A DNA stretch of 64,000 bases from Triplophysa rosa (Eukaryota; Chordata; Actinopteri; Cypriniformes; Nemacheilidae), in the NCBI RefSeq assembly GCF_024868665.1, contig NC_079893.1, positions 15,245,424 through 15,309,423 of the forward strand, in the 5' to 3' direction. The position numbers and the translations under genes are program-made. Below, piece by piece: positions 22,774 through 34,834 of the stretch (position 1 is its first letter; every line of letters begins with the position of its first letter). The notes below the pieces were generated by a model. The model was not told the DNA's origin, made no database searches, and worked only from the letters and a program-made list of their open reading frames with translations.

Positions 22774-23590
22774 TGTAACCCGGGTAACCCAGGTTGCTAG
22801 GAAAGGGTTAAAATATATGGGTTAAATGAGAAAGTGTTCTTGGAAAAAAAGACGTCTATCCAATCCTCAGTCATGCTGTAGTGATAGACTTTCACATTAT
22901 CCAATGATAGCAGCATATTAGTAAGTCCCGCCCACCCTGCTTTCAGTGCAAACAGCGGAGGGAGAGAGAGAAAAGATTTGAACAGCAGCGTGGAGGTTTC
23001 CCCCGGGAATTAAAAAAAAATTGATTTATTAGAAATATGATTAAGAGCATTTGAACAACTGCCCTTTTTAAATTTGATGGATTGGATTGCTGTGTCATTG
23101 GAGAAATATCGATTGGGTGCACCACGTAGTGTCAAGTCCGTGAATAATCTTCTTTCTGTGAATATACAATTGAATCTCGCTTTGGTGAGTGCAATTTTCA
23201 GACATTCATTTGATAGTAAAAAAAACATGTCGTAGTCTCTGAAATTGTGTTATGAGTTGAGTTTAGTAGGCCGTGCGCGTGCTGTGCGAGCTGTGAGCAT
23301 GTGTTTAGCAACTGTCAAAGAGATGGGTTAATGTGTCATTTTGAAAAGGTTTATGATTTGTACGAAAATGTTTGAATCAAAGACTGATTGTGTTTGCCTT
23401 GTGTTTTTCAAGGCTGGGTTTTTGTCCCCTGTATGTTTCTTATCTGAATGTGATCTGCAAGTTTTCTGTTTTGTGTCAAATGTAATCTTTGGGGAGCTAT
23501 CATCTGTGTGTTGTACGTAATTACATGTAAACAAATGGCTGCCTTCGTACCTGATTCCTTTTGAACCTTGCCTTGAAATTAGTCTTGTGC
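22774..23590 (+). mobile_element. Partial 3' LTR of gypsy element D
   Basis: It starts TGTAACCC after a purine-rich AAGGTCGGGATGA and shares three blocks with the 5' LTR (22774-22900, 23228-23300, about 23565-23585). Between them are segments absent from the 5' copy. Similarity ends near 23590, so the right part is missing or replaced. A 17-bp match (TTGCTTTGATTCATAAG) recurs at about 24580 and may be a displaced scrap. Confidence 0.55.
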
Positions 23591-25036
23591 CGTTAGTACA
23601 TTTTTATGTGGTGGTAATTGATTAAGCTTTTATAGCGGTAGACGGTAGTATAACGGTGATGAAATGCATTACAAAAACAGGTCAAAAACATAAGCCAATA
23701 TCAGCGTTATAGTGTCAAAAACAAGTTCAATAACTTTTTCAAATATCAACTAATAATAAGAAATAAAATAGAAGGTACAGATAATTTATCAGGTGTTTAA
23801 TTAAATATGATAAAACATCTCTACTCCATACTAGATTTTAGTAAGTGAAAACATTGAATGGTGATGATTAAGCTAAAGATGCCCACTTTACTTGCTGTAC
23901 AACAATGTATATAACATACATAGTCAAATACATATGTAACATAATATTCATAGCTTGATATTTAAATGGTATTTTTTTACTGACACATTAGCTCATTTTA
24001 AATATTTACCAGTCAGTATGACAATAGTGCTAATTCATGTTTTCTTTTTCCGGATAGCAAGCAATAGGATAGCTTATATAGCTTAATAGACATTTGAAAG
24101 GAGCACTTTCGATTGGCAAGATACGATTGTGTTTTGGTTTTCATCTTCAACTTCAAATCTAAAGAATTGTTCTGCCACACTGCCATTATTAACTACAAAA
24201 CTACGATTAGCGGATTACTGTATTTTATTTGTTAAATTACGAGATGCAAACTTTAGCGTTGCTAGCGGACCAAGCTAACTCTTCAACTGTCAGGAATGCA
24301 AATGGCAATATAATCCATGCAATTTTGGTGCTTTAGTTCGGCTATTTGTTTCTATGTGGTATTCAGAAACACGTAAATATGAGAAGTGGCATAACATAAC
24401 TCATATTTCACCTTAGGTCGGCAGTGCTCCACCTTCCCCCATTCTTCTCCACGTGAGGGTTGTCCAAGGCTGTTTACATCAGAGCGCGCCACTGCGCTTG
24501 CGTATGTTATTTTATCAAGTTAAAGGAAAAGATTAGGCACATTTTTCTTCACGGTGACTTGACGAGCACTGATTAATGTAGTTGCTTTGATTCATAAGTA
24601 TAGTTTGATGGCTGTAATTTGAAAGCTCTAGAACAGATCCACTTTCCTGCAAAGTTTAGCTCCAACCGCAATCAAACACACCTGAACAACAAATCAAGCT
24701 CTTCAATATAACAAAGTTGCAGGTAGGTGTGTTTAATCCAGGTTGGAGCTAATCTTGATAGAAAAGTGTATCTCAATTTCAATAGTGGAGGAACCCTGCT
24801 CTAGTTAGAGTCTGAAAATGTAATCTCAGAATAATAATATTAAAAAGAAGAAGAAGTTTAAGTGAAACAACAGTATGTTGGCTTTCTCAAGTCAACATAC
24901 TGTAAATCGTATCCTATTTGCCAAAATATTTTTGAATGGGAAATGTCATCATCACATGCTGAACCACAGCTCTGACATAAAGACCATAGATTAAAATTTT
25001 CACTTCATCATCATAATTTAACATCTCGTCACTTAC
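23591..25036. other. Intron sequence, no gene; MITE scrap at 24640-24790
   Basis: AT-rich DNA without coding signals. At 24640-24790 an imperfect foldback (TTTAGCTCCAACCGCAATCA facing GTTTAATCCAGGTTGGAGCT) belongs to the same kind of hAT-type MITE as 32542-32734. A small 11-bp hairpin (ACAGTATGTTG facing CAACATACTGT) lies at 24870-24903. Confidence 0.55.
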
Positions 25037-25139
25037 GGTGTAGTTTTGTCCAGAGTGAGTCACACTAAGCATGTAAACACCTTTTTCAAGCTCCACAAGC
25101 AACTCCCAACATCTGGTCTCTGGAGGAACACTGGACACC
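25037..25139 (-). CDS. pcca: pcca exon (start of biotin-carrier half linker), last exon seen
   Basis: Minus-strand exon encoding VSSVPPETRCWELLVELEKG.. ending GQNYT. It aligns by eye with the PCCA stretch around the WEL motif of the domain that joins the biotin carboxylase half to the biotin carrier (BT domain). The acceptor is ..GTTACAG at 25140 and the donor is GTAAGT beginning at 25036. It opens with one base that completes the Arg codon split by the exon at 43609-43822, and it ends in phase 0 after 34 codons. The intron before it is 18,469 bp. Later exons with the biotin-attachment MKM motif were not found further left and probably lie outside the window. Confidence 0.8.
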
Positions 25140-26740
25140 CTGTAACACAGTATTTACAAAGACACAGAATGTTTAACATGTTAAACTGGGTGTAACAAAT
25201 ACTAGAGGTCGAACGATTCATCATTTTTGCCGATTAATCGCACCGATAACGATCATTTGAACTATCGTCTATCGGCAATAATCCCCACCGCTAGTTATTC
25301 CTGGTTGCGTTTTATCCAGACACAACAGGGAAAGCTCTACTGTGATATGCAGGTTGAGAGCACACAGAGTATAGAGTAAAACAGCGACCTCTAGAGGTGG
25401 AAATAAAACTAATACTGACAGCCTGTTTGGTTTAGAGACGTGAGACCACAGTCTGAACGGAGCGGAATACATAAGATGGGGGTTTAAAAGTTTCACAGTA
25501 AAAAGGTAGAGCCAGTTGCAGTAAACATGATGGTGAATATATGCTGCATTAATGGAGAACAGCAGTATTTTTGCCAGCTGAGAGCGCTAACATTAGTAGC
25601 CTATTAGCTTAAGAAGTTGTAACAGGGTGACAAAAATACACACAACACATTTACATTTGATTATTGTAACTATGGATAGGCATTTGTCAGTATAGTGATG
25701 TGATGTGTGTATAAGTTTGTGCATGCGCACGAGCCCCGCCTCCGAAATTTAAAGCAGATAGAGATGACAGAGACAGCACGAATGGCTAATGTAAATTACA
25801 TCCGTTTTAATGTAAACAAACACGCATGTGAACACAACAATATATATTGTAAAATATTACAAAGTAAAGTACAACACATTTTTATGATTCAAGCAATAGT
25901 GTTTATTGTTGTAATACACTTCATTGCTATTTTACTGTTATTTTTTAATTGAAATAAATAAATGTAATTAAAAAAAAATCGTTATCAGAAGGTATTGACC
26001 ACTTTCGTTATTGTTATCGTGGGCTGTGAGCAGCTGTGTAAAGGGGGTCACATAGAGCATACAAGAAGCACTGTGTCATGTCTTAAAACTAAACACATTG
26101 TTTTCTAGGAATGAATGGACACAGCACAAAGGTGTTGGATCTTTAGCAACCTATTCTCCCAACTCATATGACCAGATAGGTAATTTGTCCCTTTCCCCAA
26201 ATGCAACCCACCATTCACTCAATTAGCGCCTCTACTAGCAGCGGAAGAGACAGCAAACGATTCGACAGGTTTTGATTCAAATAAAAAGAAATTACAATTT
26301 CTGAACAATTCAATTTAATTTGATTTACTAGTGATGCACCAAAAAGAGAAGAAATCTGGACACACTGGACTGAATACTGAAAATGTACATTCTAAATTAG
26401 CTTTTGTTCGGAATTACAAACTAAAAATTTAAATGGTCAACAATGTTAAAAAACATGATTACATGTGAAATACTAGATCCCAAGTTTAAAAATTACATCT
26501 AGGCACCAACCTTTTTAAAATATATTTTTTTATTTAACACAATATCAACTGTATAGGAGAAAGTAGTTAGGCATGTCCATATTCATTAGTGCAATGTTGA
26601 CTTAAAAGACCCAATGAAGCGTCTTGAAACGTGCAACATTATCTGATGTGTCAACGAAATTCAGTGGCCCCCCTCCCCTTTAAAAATAACCAATAGCGCT
26701 TCATTTACGGCGTTTCCGCAAGCTGTGCTATATGACCTGT
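25140..26740. other. Intron with hAT-like repeat scraps
   Basis: At 25203-25275, GAGGTCGAACGATTCATCA followed by GATTAATCG and CGATAACGAT looks like one end of a hAT-type repeat; AT-rich matter follows to about 26020 (TCGTTATCAG). No matching second end is clear. Open frames at 25269-25496 (minus) and 25707-25952 (plus) show no domain. No gene seen. Confidence 0.5.
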
Positions 26741-28520
26741 AACTCAACTCTCTCAACTCAACTTTATTTATATAGCGCTTTTACAATTTTCATTGTTACA
26801 AAGCAGCTGTACATGAGACATATTGACTATAAGCAAAATAATTAAAGTTGTACCTGCAGAAACAAGAAAAGGTTGAAAACACAGAAGACAGACATACCCA
26901 CATACAAAACACTCCACACACACAATATGCACACGTACTAACACACATAGACATAGAGACACACACACACACACACACGGATGCGCACGCACACACACAC
27001 ACACACACGCTCAGTGAGAGCACACATTTAGGATAAAGGAGAGAGAAGCACAGGTCAAATATAACAGACTATAAATTCCTATATGCAATATTAATTACGT
27101 AAAACTTTAAAATTCTAAAGCAGCCCCCCCGGTCAGGCAGATAGTGCAAAAACAGTATGCAAACGGTGGCGAGGAACCCAAAACTCTAATCGAGAAAAAA
27201 AACCTCAGGAGAACCCAGGCCCAACCAGGGGATTCCAGTTCCCCTCTGGCAAAAGCTGCTGCCTCTGCACAAGCTCCAGAGAACTTGCACAACAAGGCTA
27301 AATAAAATAAATAAACTTAATAATAAAATAAATTATAGTTTAAGATTATCATTAATAATCTAATAGCATTTGAAATTTTGTGGTGAAGACATGTCAAGAG
27401 ACCGCGTCCTTCTTTATCCAGCTCTATCATCTCAGCTCTTGTCAGGTCCCCACTTCCCATTCTCCGCTCTACCATCAGGTCAGGCCATGAACTGCATCCT
27501 GCTCGCTGTGGTAACCTTGGAACAATGAGACAAGACTGGCTGAGAGTAGAGTACTGTTCTGTACTCTTTGATGCAACAAGTACATCAGTTGTGTTTTTGG
27601 TTCCGGTTGATCTAACTAATGCAGCCTAAACCCTCTGAAGATTTATATTATGGAAGAGTAGTGTATGCAAGATTAAAAAGATGCGTCTTTAGTCTAGATT
27701 TAAACTGACAGAGTGTGTCTGCCTCCCGGACAGTGCAGGGAAGACTATTCCAAAGTTTAGGCGCTAGATAGGAAAAGGATCTACCACCTGCACTTGATTT
27801 TGAAATTCTAGGTATTACCAACTGACAGGACGCCTGAGAGCGTAATGCACGTGAAGGACTGTAATACAAAAGGAGTTCATTCAAGTACTGAGGAGCTAAA
27901 CCATGTAAGGCTTTATAGGTAATAAGCAAGATTTTAAAGTTAACGCGATGCTTTATAGGTAACCAGTGCAAGGTTGACAGAACCGGGCTAATATGTTCAT
28001 ACTTTTTTGTACGTGTAAGAACTCGAGCTGCCGCGTTTTGGACCAATTGGAGTTTTTGTAATAAGCCTGCAGGGCAACCACCTAACAGTGCATTACAGTA
28101 ATCTAGTCTTGATGTCATGAATGCATGAATTAACTTCTCTGCATCTGAGATTGACAGCATATGACGTAGTTTAGATATATTCTTAAAATGGAAAAACGCA
28201 ATTTTACAGGTGTTGGCGACGTGGCTCTCAAATGACAGATTACTATCGAATAGAACGCCAAGATTCTTTGCTGACGACGAGGGTTTTATGGAACATCCGT
28301 CAATAGTTAAACAGTATTCTTGGTTGTTACTTATAGCAGTTTTCGGTCCAATAAGTAACACTTCCGTTTTGTCCGAGTTCAGTAATAAAAAGTTGTTACT
28401 CATCCAGTTTTTTATATTGACTATGCATTCCATTATTCGATGAAACTGCTGTGTTTCATGAGGCTTCGAGGAAATATAAAGTTGAGTATCATCAGCATAA
28501 CAGTCAAAGCTAACTCCGTA
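26741..28520 (-). mobile_element. L2-like LINE, copy 2, 5'-truncated
   Basis: The minus-strand copy shares its tail, TG repeat, 3' block and RT C-terminal coding with copies 1 and 3. It begins (5' end) at about 28520 within the codons just before YADD, so the upstream RT and endonuclease are missing through ordinary 5' truncation. It points the same way as pcca. Confidence 0.9.
27648..28520 (-). pseudogene. L2-like RT C-terminal fragment
   Basis: An open minus-strand reading from GVSFDCYADDTQLY to LFNLAYTT covers the catalytic YADD box (about 28490) and the whole C-terminal region without stops. The first 20 or so residues of the longer open frame (up to 28577) are flanking intron DNA. It lacks RT blocks 0-4, so it cannot act as an enzyme. 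The amino-acid sequence is almost the same as in copies 1 and 3. Confidence 0.85.
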
Positions 28521-28594
28521 ACAAAATAAAAAGCTAATGACAACAGAAAAAGGCATTTCAATGATGAAAAAAATCATTTACAGATCTCATGTAA

Positions 28595-28992
28595 ATTAAA
28601 GCTCCAGTGTATGAATTTTAGCGGCATCTAGCGGTCAGGTTTGCAAATTGCAACCAATGGCTCACTCCACCCCTACACCCTCCCTTTTGAAGCACTACAG
28701 TGGCTGACACAGTACTAAGATGTCATCATGTTTCCGCATCTTTGCCGAAGGTGATAACATATTTACAAAACACGCTTTGTAGAGCAGTTTGTTCGTTTAG
28801 AGATACTGTAGAAACAACACAGCGAATTCCCTATTAGGTGACCCACGGTGTTTGTAGTATGTAGAAATATCTCATTCAAACGTAATAAAAACATAACGCT
28901 TCATTACGTAAGGTCTATACACACATCTGTTATGTATATTATTGCATTTCTATCAATAGATCCTCCTTAATCTTACACACAGTACCTTTAAA
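28595..28992 (-). mobile_element. MITE family M1, copy B
   Basis: This is the reverse complement of the pattern at 6698-6977: ends TTAAAGCTCCAGTGTATG and CACACAGTACCTTTAAA, with shared GGATCTATTGATAGAAATG (reversed) and CGTTATGTTTTTATTACG. It lies directly beyond the 5' truncation point of L2 copy 2, separated by about 75 bp. Confidence 0.75.
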
Positions 28993-29224
28993 TTATATTT
29001 TCTTGTGAGTTTTGTTCGAAGATTCATATAAAAATACTTCTTGTATAATCTCAACATATTTTACTCTCGACTAAAATGTCAATATGTGGTTGAAGCGGAT
29101 GGACACTATGGGCTGCCAAATGACAAATGCGTTACACCCCTAGGTCAAATTTGAAAAATAGTCTTTGATCACCATTTCTTATATATTTAATACATTATGC
29201 TTTTTCCTCAAAAATAAAATGTTT

Positions 29225-29549
29225 GGTAACACTTTACAATAAGGTGCTATTAGTTAACATTAGTAAATGCATTAGCTAACATTAGCTAACAATGAACAAT
29301 TTCGTTTTTCAGCATTTATTAATCCTTGTTAATGTTAGTTCATGTCAATACAGCTATTCATGTTAGTTCATGGTGCATTAACTAATGTTAACAGTGACAA
29401 TGTTTGATTTTAATAATGTATTTACAAATGCTGAAATTAACATGTAGTAATATTAATAAATGCTGTAGAAGTATTGTTCGTTGTTAGTTCATGTTAGCTA
29501 ATGCATAAAATAATTGTTAACAAATAGCACCTTATTGTAAAGTGTTACC
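29225..29549. mobile_element. Palindromic hAT-type MITE with AAATGTTT duplication
   Basis: A 325-bp foldback from GGTAACACTTTACAATAAGG to its mirror CCTTATTGTAAAGTGTTACC is flanked by perfect 8-bp duplications AAATGTTT (29217-29224 and 29550-29557). The interior holds repeated GTTAGTTCATGTTAG/TTAACATTAG motifs. No coding. Confidence 0.9.
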
Positions 29550-29557
29550 AAATGTTT

Positions 29558-30991
29558 TTTTCAAAAATGATTCTAATGTTATGTGTAAGAAGATTACACA
29601 TACTGGACAATTATTTTGAGATATAATTTAACCTAATTTTAAACAATGTTGATATGGTACAGTGATTACAAAGAAAAATAATAATAGCACGTCATGTCAA
29701 AAAGGTTGCCGACCCCTGGTTCAGACAGTGCAGAAAATCTTCGAAATTCTGCTACCCCAAAAGCCCAATGTTGTAATATTACAACGTTTCCATAAAAACT
29801 TAAAAATCTGACTATATTTCTGGATTAGAGGCCTCCTACAACAATTTTTTTCCTATATTTGGGTCTTTCAGGGCTAAACCTGGTCTCAAAGTTGCTGAAT
29901 TTTGCCCTATTTTTTAGTCTGTTGTTAGTGACACACTTCCTGCTGCCAGTTGGTGGTGCTATAACCAAGACTCTGAATCTTGGCATGTAATCCTTTTTTG
30001 GATATATAGTAAACAAATGTCAAGAATTGAGCCTCTTGCACTTTGATGGAATTTATTCAAGACTCAGGCAGAGCAATGTGATCAGCCTCTATGACCAAAC
30101 ATGCAGCTCAAGTTTGATCAAAATCATTTGATACATAATGATGTAAAGACACTTTCTCTTAACTTCAAAAATGTATCGTCTCACCATGGCAACATCGTTA
30201 ATCAAAAATTTGTTTGCAATTTAGCATCTTTCCCTCCAAACCCATATGTAAGCTTTTGTCCTTGCCTTAAAAACATTTCCTAGAATCCCATGACACTTAG
30301 TTTACAGATCATACTAAAAGCCTCTAAACCAGCTAAATAAAGTATTAATGTTTGACATGTTACCATGGTAATATTTTAAGATATCTAAACACCTTTTAAA
30401 CCTGCATTGTCTCTACATTGTTCTGACCAAGATTCAAGTGACTTGGGTAAACTTAACGATCCACTTAAATTAAAATGAAAGTGTTTCTCCTTTTATTAAA
30501 AATATTTCAGCCTTAAGGACATCAATAAACTCATATAGGCCTACTCCTAAGCCTTTAGAAGATATAAGCGTTCAAAACTGACAGTCCAGTATGTACGCTC
30601 AAAAAAAAATCTAGAAATTCCATGATATTCTTTAGACATTTAGAACACTGTGGCTATCACGCTGTGGAGTGCAGCTTTGCTAGGCTAACTGTGCCGTAAA
30701 CAAAACGCTGTTGGTTATTTTAAAAGCAGGAAGGGGGTCTCGCGCTGGCTGCATTTTTTAGTTGAATTTACGTCAACACATCAAATAATTCTGCGTGTAT
30801 CAAGGCGATTCACTGGATCTTTTAAGTACTATTCTAAAGTCTTAATTGACACACTTGGTGCAGCGAGTTGGTGGCACTACGACTTAGACTCACAATATCC
30901 ACATCAATGCGAAAAGACCTCAAGTCTGATCCAAATCCCTCAATGTATAGACGGTTTCAAAGCAACAACATAAACAAACGTTACTGTGCAT
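29558..30991. other. Repeat-rich, no gene
   Basis: A reversed hAT tip (GGTTGCCGACCCCTG) ends at about 29724. The phrase GACACACTT..CAGTTGGTGG appears at about 29930 and again at about 30848, suggesting two copies of an unclassified repeat. Short open frames have no domain. Confidence 0.5.
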
Positions 30992-32118
30992 TAGGGCTGG
31001 TCCATATACCATTTTTGGAGAATCAAAGCTTCAGTAGTAATCAACAACGAATATTCGAAGTTTCGGTAGTAATCAACAACGAATATTCAAAGCTTCGGAG
31101 GAAGGGAAGGAATCTCTGTGTCTGTTTGCATTTTTATTATGTCGAGAACCGTTCATCCAATCAACTTCACATGCGGGTGTGTTGCTGCGGACACAAGGGA
31201 GTGCAGTGTCACATTTTGGTGCAATATGGACACGTGACACGTTCAGAATTTGTTGTGTACAGGTGCTAGCATAGTTTGATTGCCAACTGCACTTGAGTGT
31301 GGATTTAAATGCATAACATGAAGGATGACTGTTTAAACTGTTGCAGCAGTTGTAGTTTAGTTTTGCTTTCAATGGTACATAAGATATATTTCGTTTTCTT
31401 TCTTTATCACGTTAGTTTAGAAAAATGTTTTGAGTATTTCTTGTTTATTGCTCAAGCAGTTTGATTGCCAACTGTGCCAGGGACGTGGATTTAAAAGCAT
31501 GACGGGCATGAGCCTGTTTGAATTCCTCATTCAGCTTCAGCTGTGACCATAAGAAAAAATCTTTGGATACGTGTGACATGCAACCGGTGTTCTTACCGGG
31601 TCCCAAACTGCTCCAAATATTAGGTTTGTCAGACATCATGCAGTGCTGACGGAACTGCGCAAAGAATCTTTCATTAATTGCTCTCATGTTGTTTTGATAA
31701 CATAAGCAGATCCATAAGCAGTAGACACAAAGTTGAACACATAATAGATCACAAACTAGCATTTTTATAGGCGTAGTACTTACAGAACTCATGTGATTTT
31801 ATAAACTTGATGTGCTGTTGTGGTAGGCCAGTTTCAAATCGCTTATTTGGCACACTGCCTTTGTCCTGTCCTCACTGAATTTAAAGTGTTCCCACACACC
31901 TGAGGTCTTCAGCATTTTTGTCTTCTCTTCGAGGCTAACTAAATCATGACGTTCATGACGTTCAATCATGGGCAATTCATATTCAAGCACGAATGCGAAC
32001 CGCTTTGTGGGGGATGCCAGTTTTAGGAAAAAAGGAATACTCAAATCACAAAATTGAAAATCAAATGCCAACCCACTGAACACATATTCGAATAATCAAA
32101 TATTTTGGTACAGCCCTA
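30992..32118 (-). mobile_element. hAT element with CTGTGCAT duplication
   Basis: A 1127-bp element has ends TAGGGCTGGTCC and GGTACAGCCCTA and perfect 8-bp duplications CTGTGCAT at 30984-30991 and 32119-32126. It holds a BED-finger coding remnant on the minus strand (31799-32083) and a second minus frame (31445-31792) followed by AATAAA. Near the left end a 30-bp unit (GTAGTAATCAACAACGAATA) is repeated in tandem. The catalytic core is missing, so it is an internally deleted hAT copy. Confidence 0.9.
31799..32083 (-). pseudogene. hAT transposase BED-finger exon
   Basis: Ends in SGVWEHFKFSEDRTKAVCQ, then ISDLKLAYHNSTSSL, the BED zinc-finger DNA-binding module found at the N-terminus of ZBED/hAT transposases. 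The second Cys of the first pair reads Ser (CQIS). A stop follows immediately, 15 nt before a good splice donor (CT then GTAAGT at about 31783). The stop and the lost Cys show it is no longer functional. The downstream frame 31445-31792 could be a remnant of the following part; no catalytic motifs were recognised there. Confidence 0.65.
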
Positions 32119-32541
32119 CTGTGCATGCACGCTTTGTGGCCCAAACATAAGTTCTGGAGCACATCCGCGAAGCATAGAGTCCCTGTATATTATTTCTGAT
32201 AACAAGCAAAAGAAATAAGTATATTATATTAGCTAGCAAGTTAAAAGTATCTCTAGCCAGTATTACTTTGGGTTACCAGTAGAAGAACAGATACTTGGCT
32301 AAACTTAAATGCGACATATTTACATGACCATTCCACAACCCTATGTTTATTTAATGCAGTTAATATACAATAAAATATTAGTATGATTTAATATAAATTA
32401 AATAAATTATTTTAAAATATTATTATTAAAATATAAATATTAGTATTATATTACTAGCCAAATTTATACAGATTTGGAACAACTTGATGGTAAGTAAATG
32501 AAGAATGAATTTTCATTTTTTGGGTGAATGTTCCTTTAAAG
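32119..32541. other. AT-rich spacer with MITE end
   Basis: Contains TA-rich sequence around 32340-32460 and, at 32505-32530, one end of the palindromic MITE family seen at 9138-9428. No gene. Confidence 0.5.
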
Positions 32542-32734
32542 CAGTGGTCACCAACCCTGTTCCTGGAGATCGATCGTCCTGCAGACTGCAGCTCCAACCC
32601 TGCTTCAGCACACCTGTCTGTAATTATCAAGCAAACCTGAACACCTCGATTAGATAGTTCAGGTGTGTTTGATTGGGGTTGGAGCTGAAATCTTCAGGAC
32701 AGTCGATCTCCAGGAGCAGGGTTGGTGACCACTG
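32542..32734. mobile_element. Palindromic hAT-type MITE with CTTTAAAG duplication
   Basis: A 193-bp element from CAGTGGTCACCAACCCTG to its mirror CAGGGTTGGTGACCACTG is flanked by CTTTAAAG at 32534-32541 and 32735-32742. The two halves pair over most of their length. The target word is at the junction of two other MITE ends. Confidence 0.9.
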
Positions 32735-32965
32735 CTTTAAAGGACCAGACAGTTAAATCTAGCAGCCTCTAGTGCCGAGGTTGCGAATTGCAACCAACCG
32801 CTCACTCCACCCTTCCTTCTCCCTTTCAAAGCACTATGGCGGCTGACACAACATGGTAAATTCCATGCAAGGGGACCCGCGGTGTATGTTGATAGAAATA
32901 GCTAATACTAAGGTATATAATAAACTGTATAGTTTAATTTTGAACACATATAGTTACCCTGTCCC
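32735..32965 (-). mobile_element. MITE family M1, copy C, partial
   Basis: The reversed right half of the family at 6698-6977: starts CTTTAAAGGACCAG, then GTTGCGAATTGCAACC and GCAAGGGGACCCGCGGTGTA. The remaining half is missing or too diverged. Confidence 0.65.
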
Positions 32966-33171
32966 TTTATGCTCTCCTCCTGTTTGCTTTGGTGCGGCTG
33001 TTTAAGTGAATTACGTGCTTCAAAATCGTAACAGTTGCAGTAATGCACCAAATCCGGACCTCAGCTTCGTTCTGACTGCGAGATAATCTTACAAAAGATA
33101 AGCTGCGCAAAAGCAAGTGAGCATTTTAATATTGAATTGGCATTCAAAGCACAGCAGCACAAATTAGATTA

Positions 33172-34640
33172 ATGGCTGATGGGAAACTGCCCGGCGTTCG
33201 TTTAGAAAGTTTACCACATGTTCAGCTGGATTTAAATAGTCAGTTCTCCAATATTGCCAACATGATCAGATTTGTACCAAAATTTAATGAACAAGACCAA
33301 GATGTGTTTTATTCATTATTTGAAATATCGCTGAGGATAGAGCGTGGGATGATGTAGAGCGAACCTTTCTTTTGCAGATTGTTTTAGTGGGCAAGGCACA
33401 AGAGGCTTATATTGCCTTATAGAAATCTCAACGAAAAATATATAATGTTGTAAAAGAAACGGTGCATAAAGCATTTGAACTTGTCCCAGAAGCCTATCGA
33501 CGGCGTTTTAGACATTGGAGAAAAGGGGAAAAACAAACCAACGTAGAAGTCGCAAGAGAATTAATGCGTCATTTTGATCATTGGTGTGCTTCTACAGAAG
33601 CGAATACTTTTGAGCTTCGTGCTTTTGTGTGATCTAATGTATTAGAACAATTTAAGAACATAGTTCCTGTTTGTTTTAACTCATAAGGGCAATACTTATG
33701 GTAATCGTCGAGAATCTCAAAATGTTAACGTGATTCGCTCTGATAATCCGAAAGTTGATCAAGGTCGAAAAGTGGATCCGAGTTCTACATGTAATTATTG
33801 CCTTGAAAAGGGACATTGGAAAGAGGAGTGTCCTGTGTTACGAGGCAAGTATAATAAATCCATTCCCAAGTCGGTGACTTTAGCCTCAGGACAATTATGT
33901 AATTGTGATGCATTTATCGATTCACCTATTAGCAAAACTGAGGCAGTGGCGAAAGCTGATTTAATTCTGTCGATTTAATGACATCTGATTATGACCTGTT
34001 TATCACAAACGGTTTCGTTTCTTTTGTGAATGATTCTATCAAAGTGCCGGTTAAGATATTGCCTGATACAGGGTCTTTGGAGTCGTTTATATTAGAATTG
34101 CATGCGGGTAGTACTGTGTTGACTCAATGAATTGGGTTACAGACTTTTTCCGCGCCGTTGCACAAAATCCAGTTATTTTCAAATCTTGTGCAAGGTTAAG
34201 TTTTGATGGCTTTGCGTCCTTCTTTTCCAGTGGAAGGAGTGGATATCATCCTGGGTAATAATTTGAAATTCCATCACCTCCTGTTGTTAGGATGACCCAG
34301 AAGCCTTAAAGTTAAGGACTTTAGAAAGTTACCGACTACAGAAAGGTGAATGTAATTACTAAACCTGATTCTTTTCCTTTACCACGTATAGAGGATTGCG
34401 TAGACAGTTAGTTCTGCCAAATTTGTTATAAAAATCAATCTTCTTATAGGATACTATTAGGTTCCATTGATGCCCCGTGCACGAGAGATTTCTGCATTTA
34501 TTACAACTTCGGGATTATTCTCCTATATACGGTTATGAGTTTCGATTTGTGGAACGCTCCAGCCACCATCCAGCGCCTGGTGAATAGGGTAGTAGCGGGA
34601 AGGATTGGAAGGATGTGCTGTGAATATCGATGATGTGATC
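33172..34640 (+). pseudogene. Gypsy element E gag-protease-RT ruin
   Basis: Gag reading from 33172 (FNEQDQDVFYSLFEISLRIE) continues across frame breaks (LQIVLVGKAQEAY, then FELVPEAYRRRFRHW) to a zinc knuckle CNYCLEKGHWKEEC at about 33791. A protease-like ILPDTGS (about 34063) and scraps of RT (TDYRKVNVITKPDSFPLPRI, then NAPATIQRLVNRVV) follow, much condensed by deletion. RNase H and integrase are absent. The gag pattern is that of a common fish gypsy lineage with a SCAN-like capsid. Many stops and shifts: clearly dead. Confidence 0.8.
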
Positions 34641-34834
34641 GTTTATAGGCGCCTGAAATATTTGAGAAAAGGGTTGTGTGTTTTGGGAGAATTCTGGAGT
34701 GGGTGGTTATATCTGCTGTAGACTTTGGTTAAATTGATTTAGGCTTATTGATTAATTTAATTAGTTTTATTTGGGTTACTGAATAATTGGGTTTAATAAT
34801 AAAGTATTTTAATAGTTTGTTTTATGGGGGAAGG

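Noticed and set aside
24914..25036. Extension of the last visible pcca exon to 24914
   Set aside because: A good GTAAGT donor at 25036 ends the exon in phase, and the further residues do not resemble PCCA.
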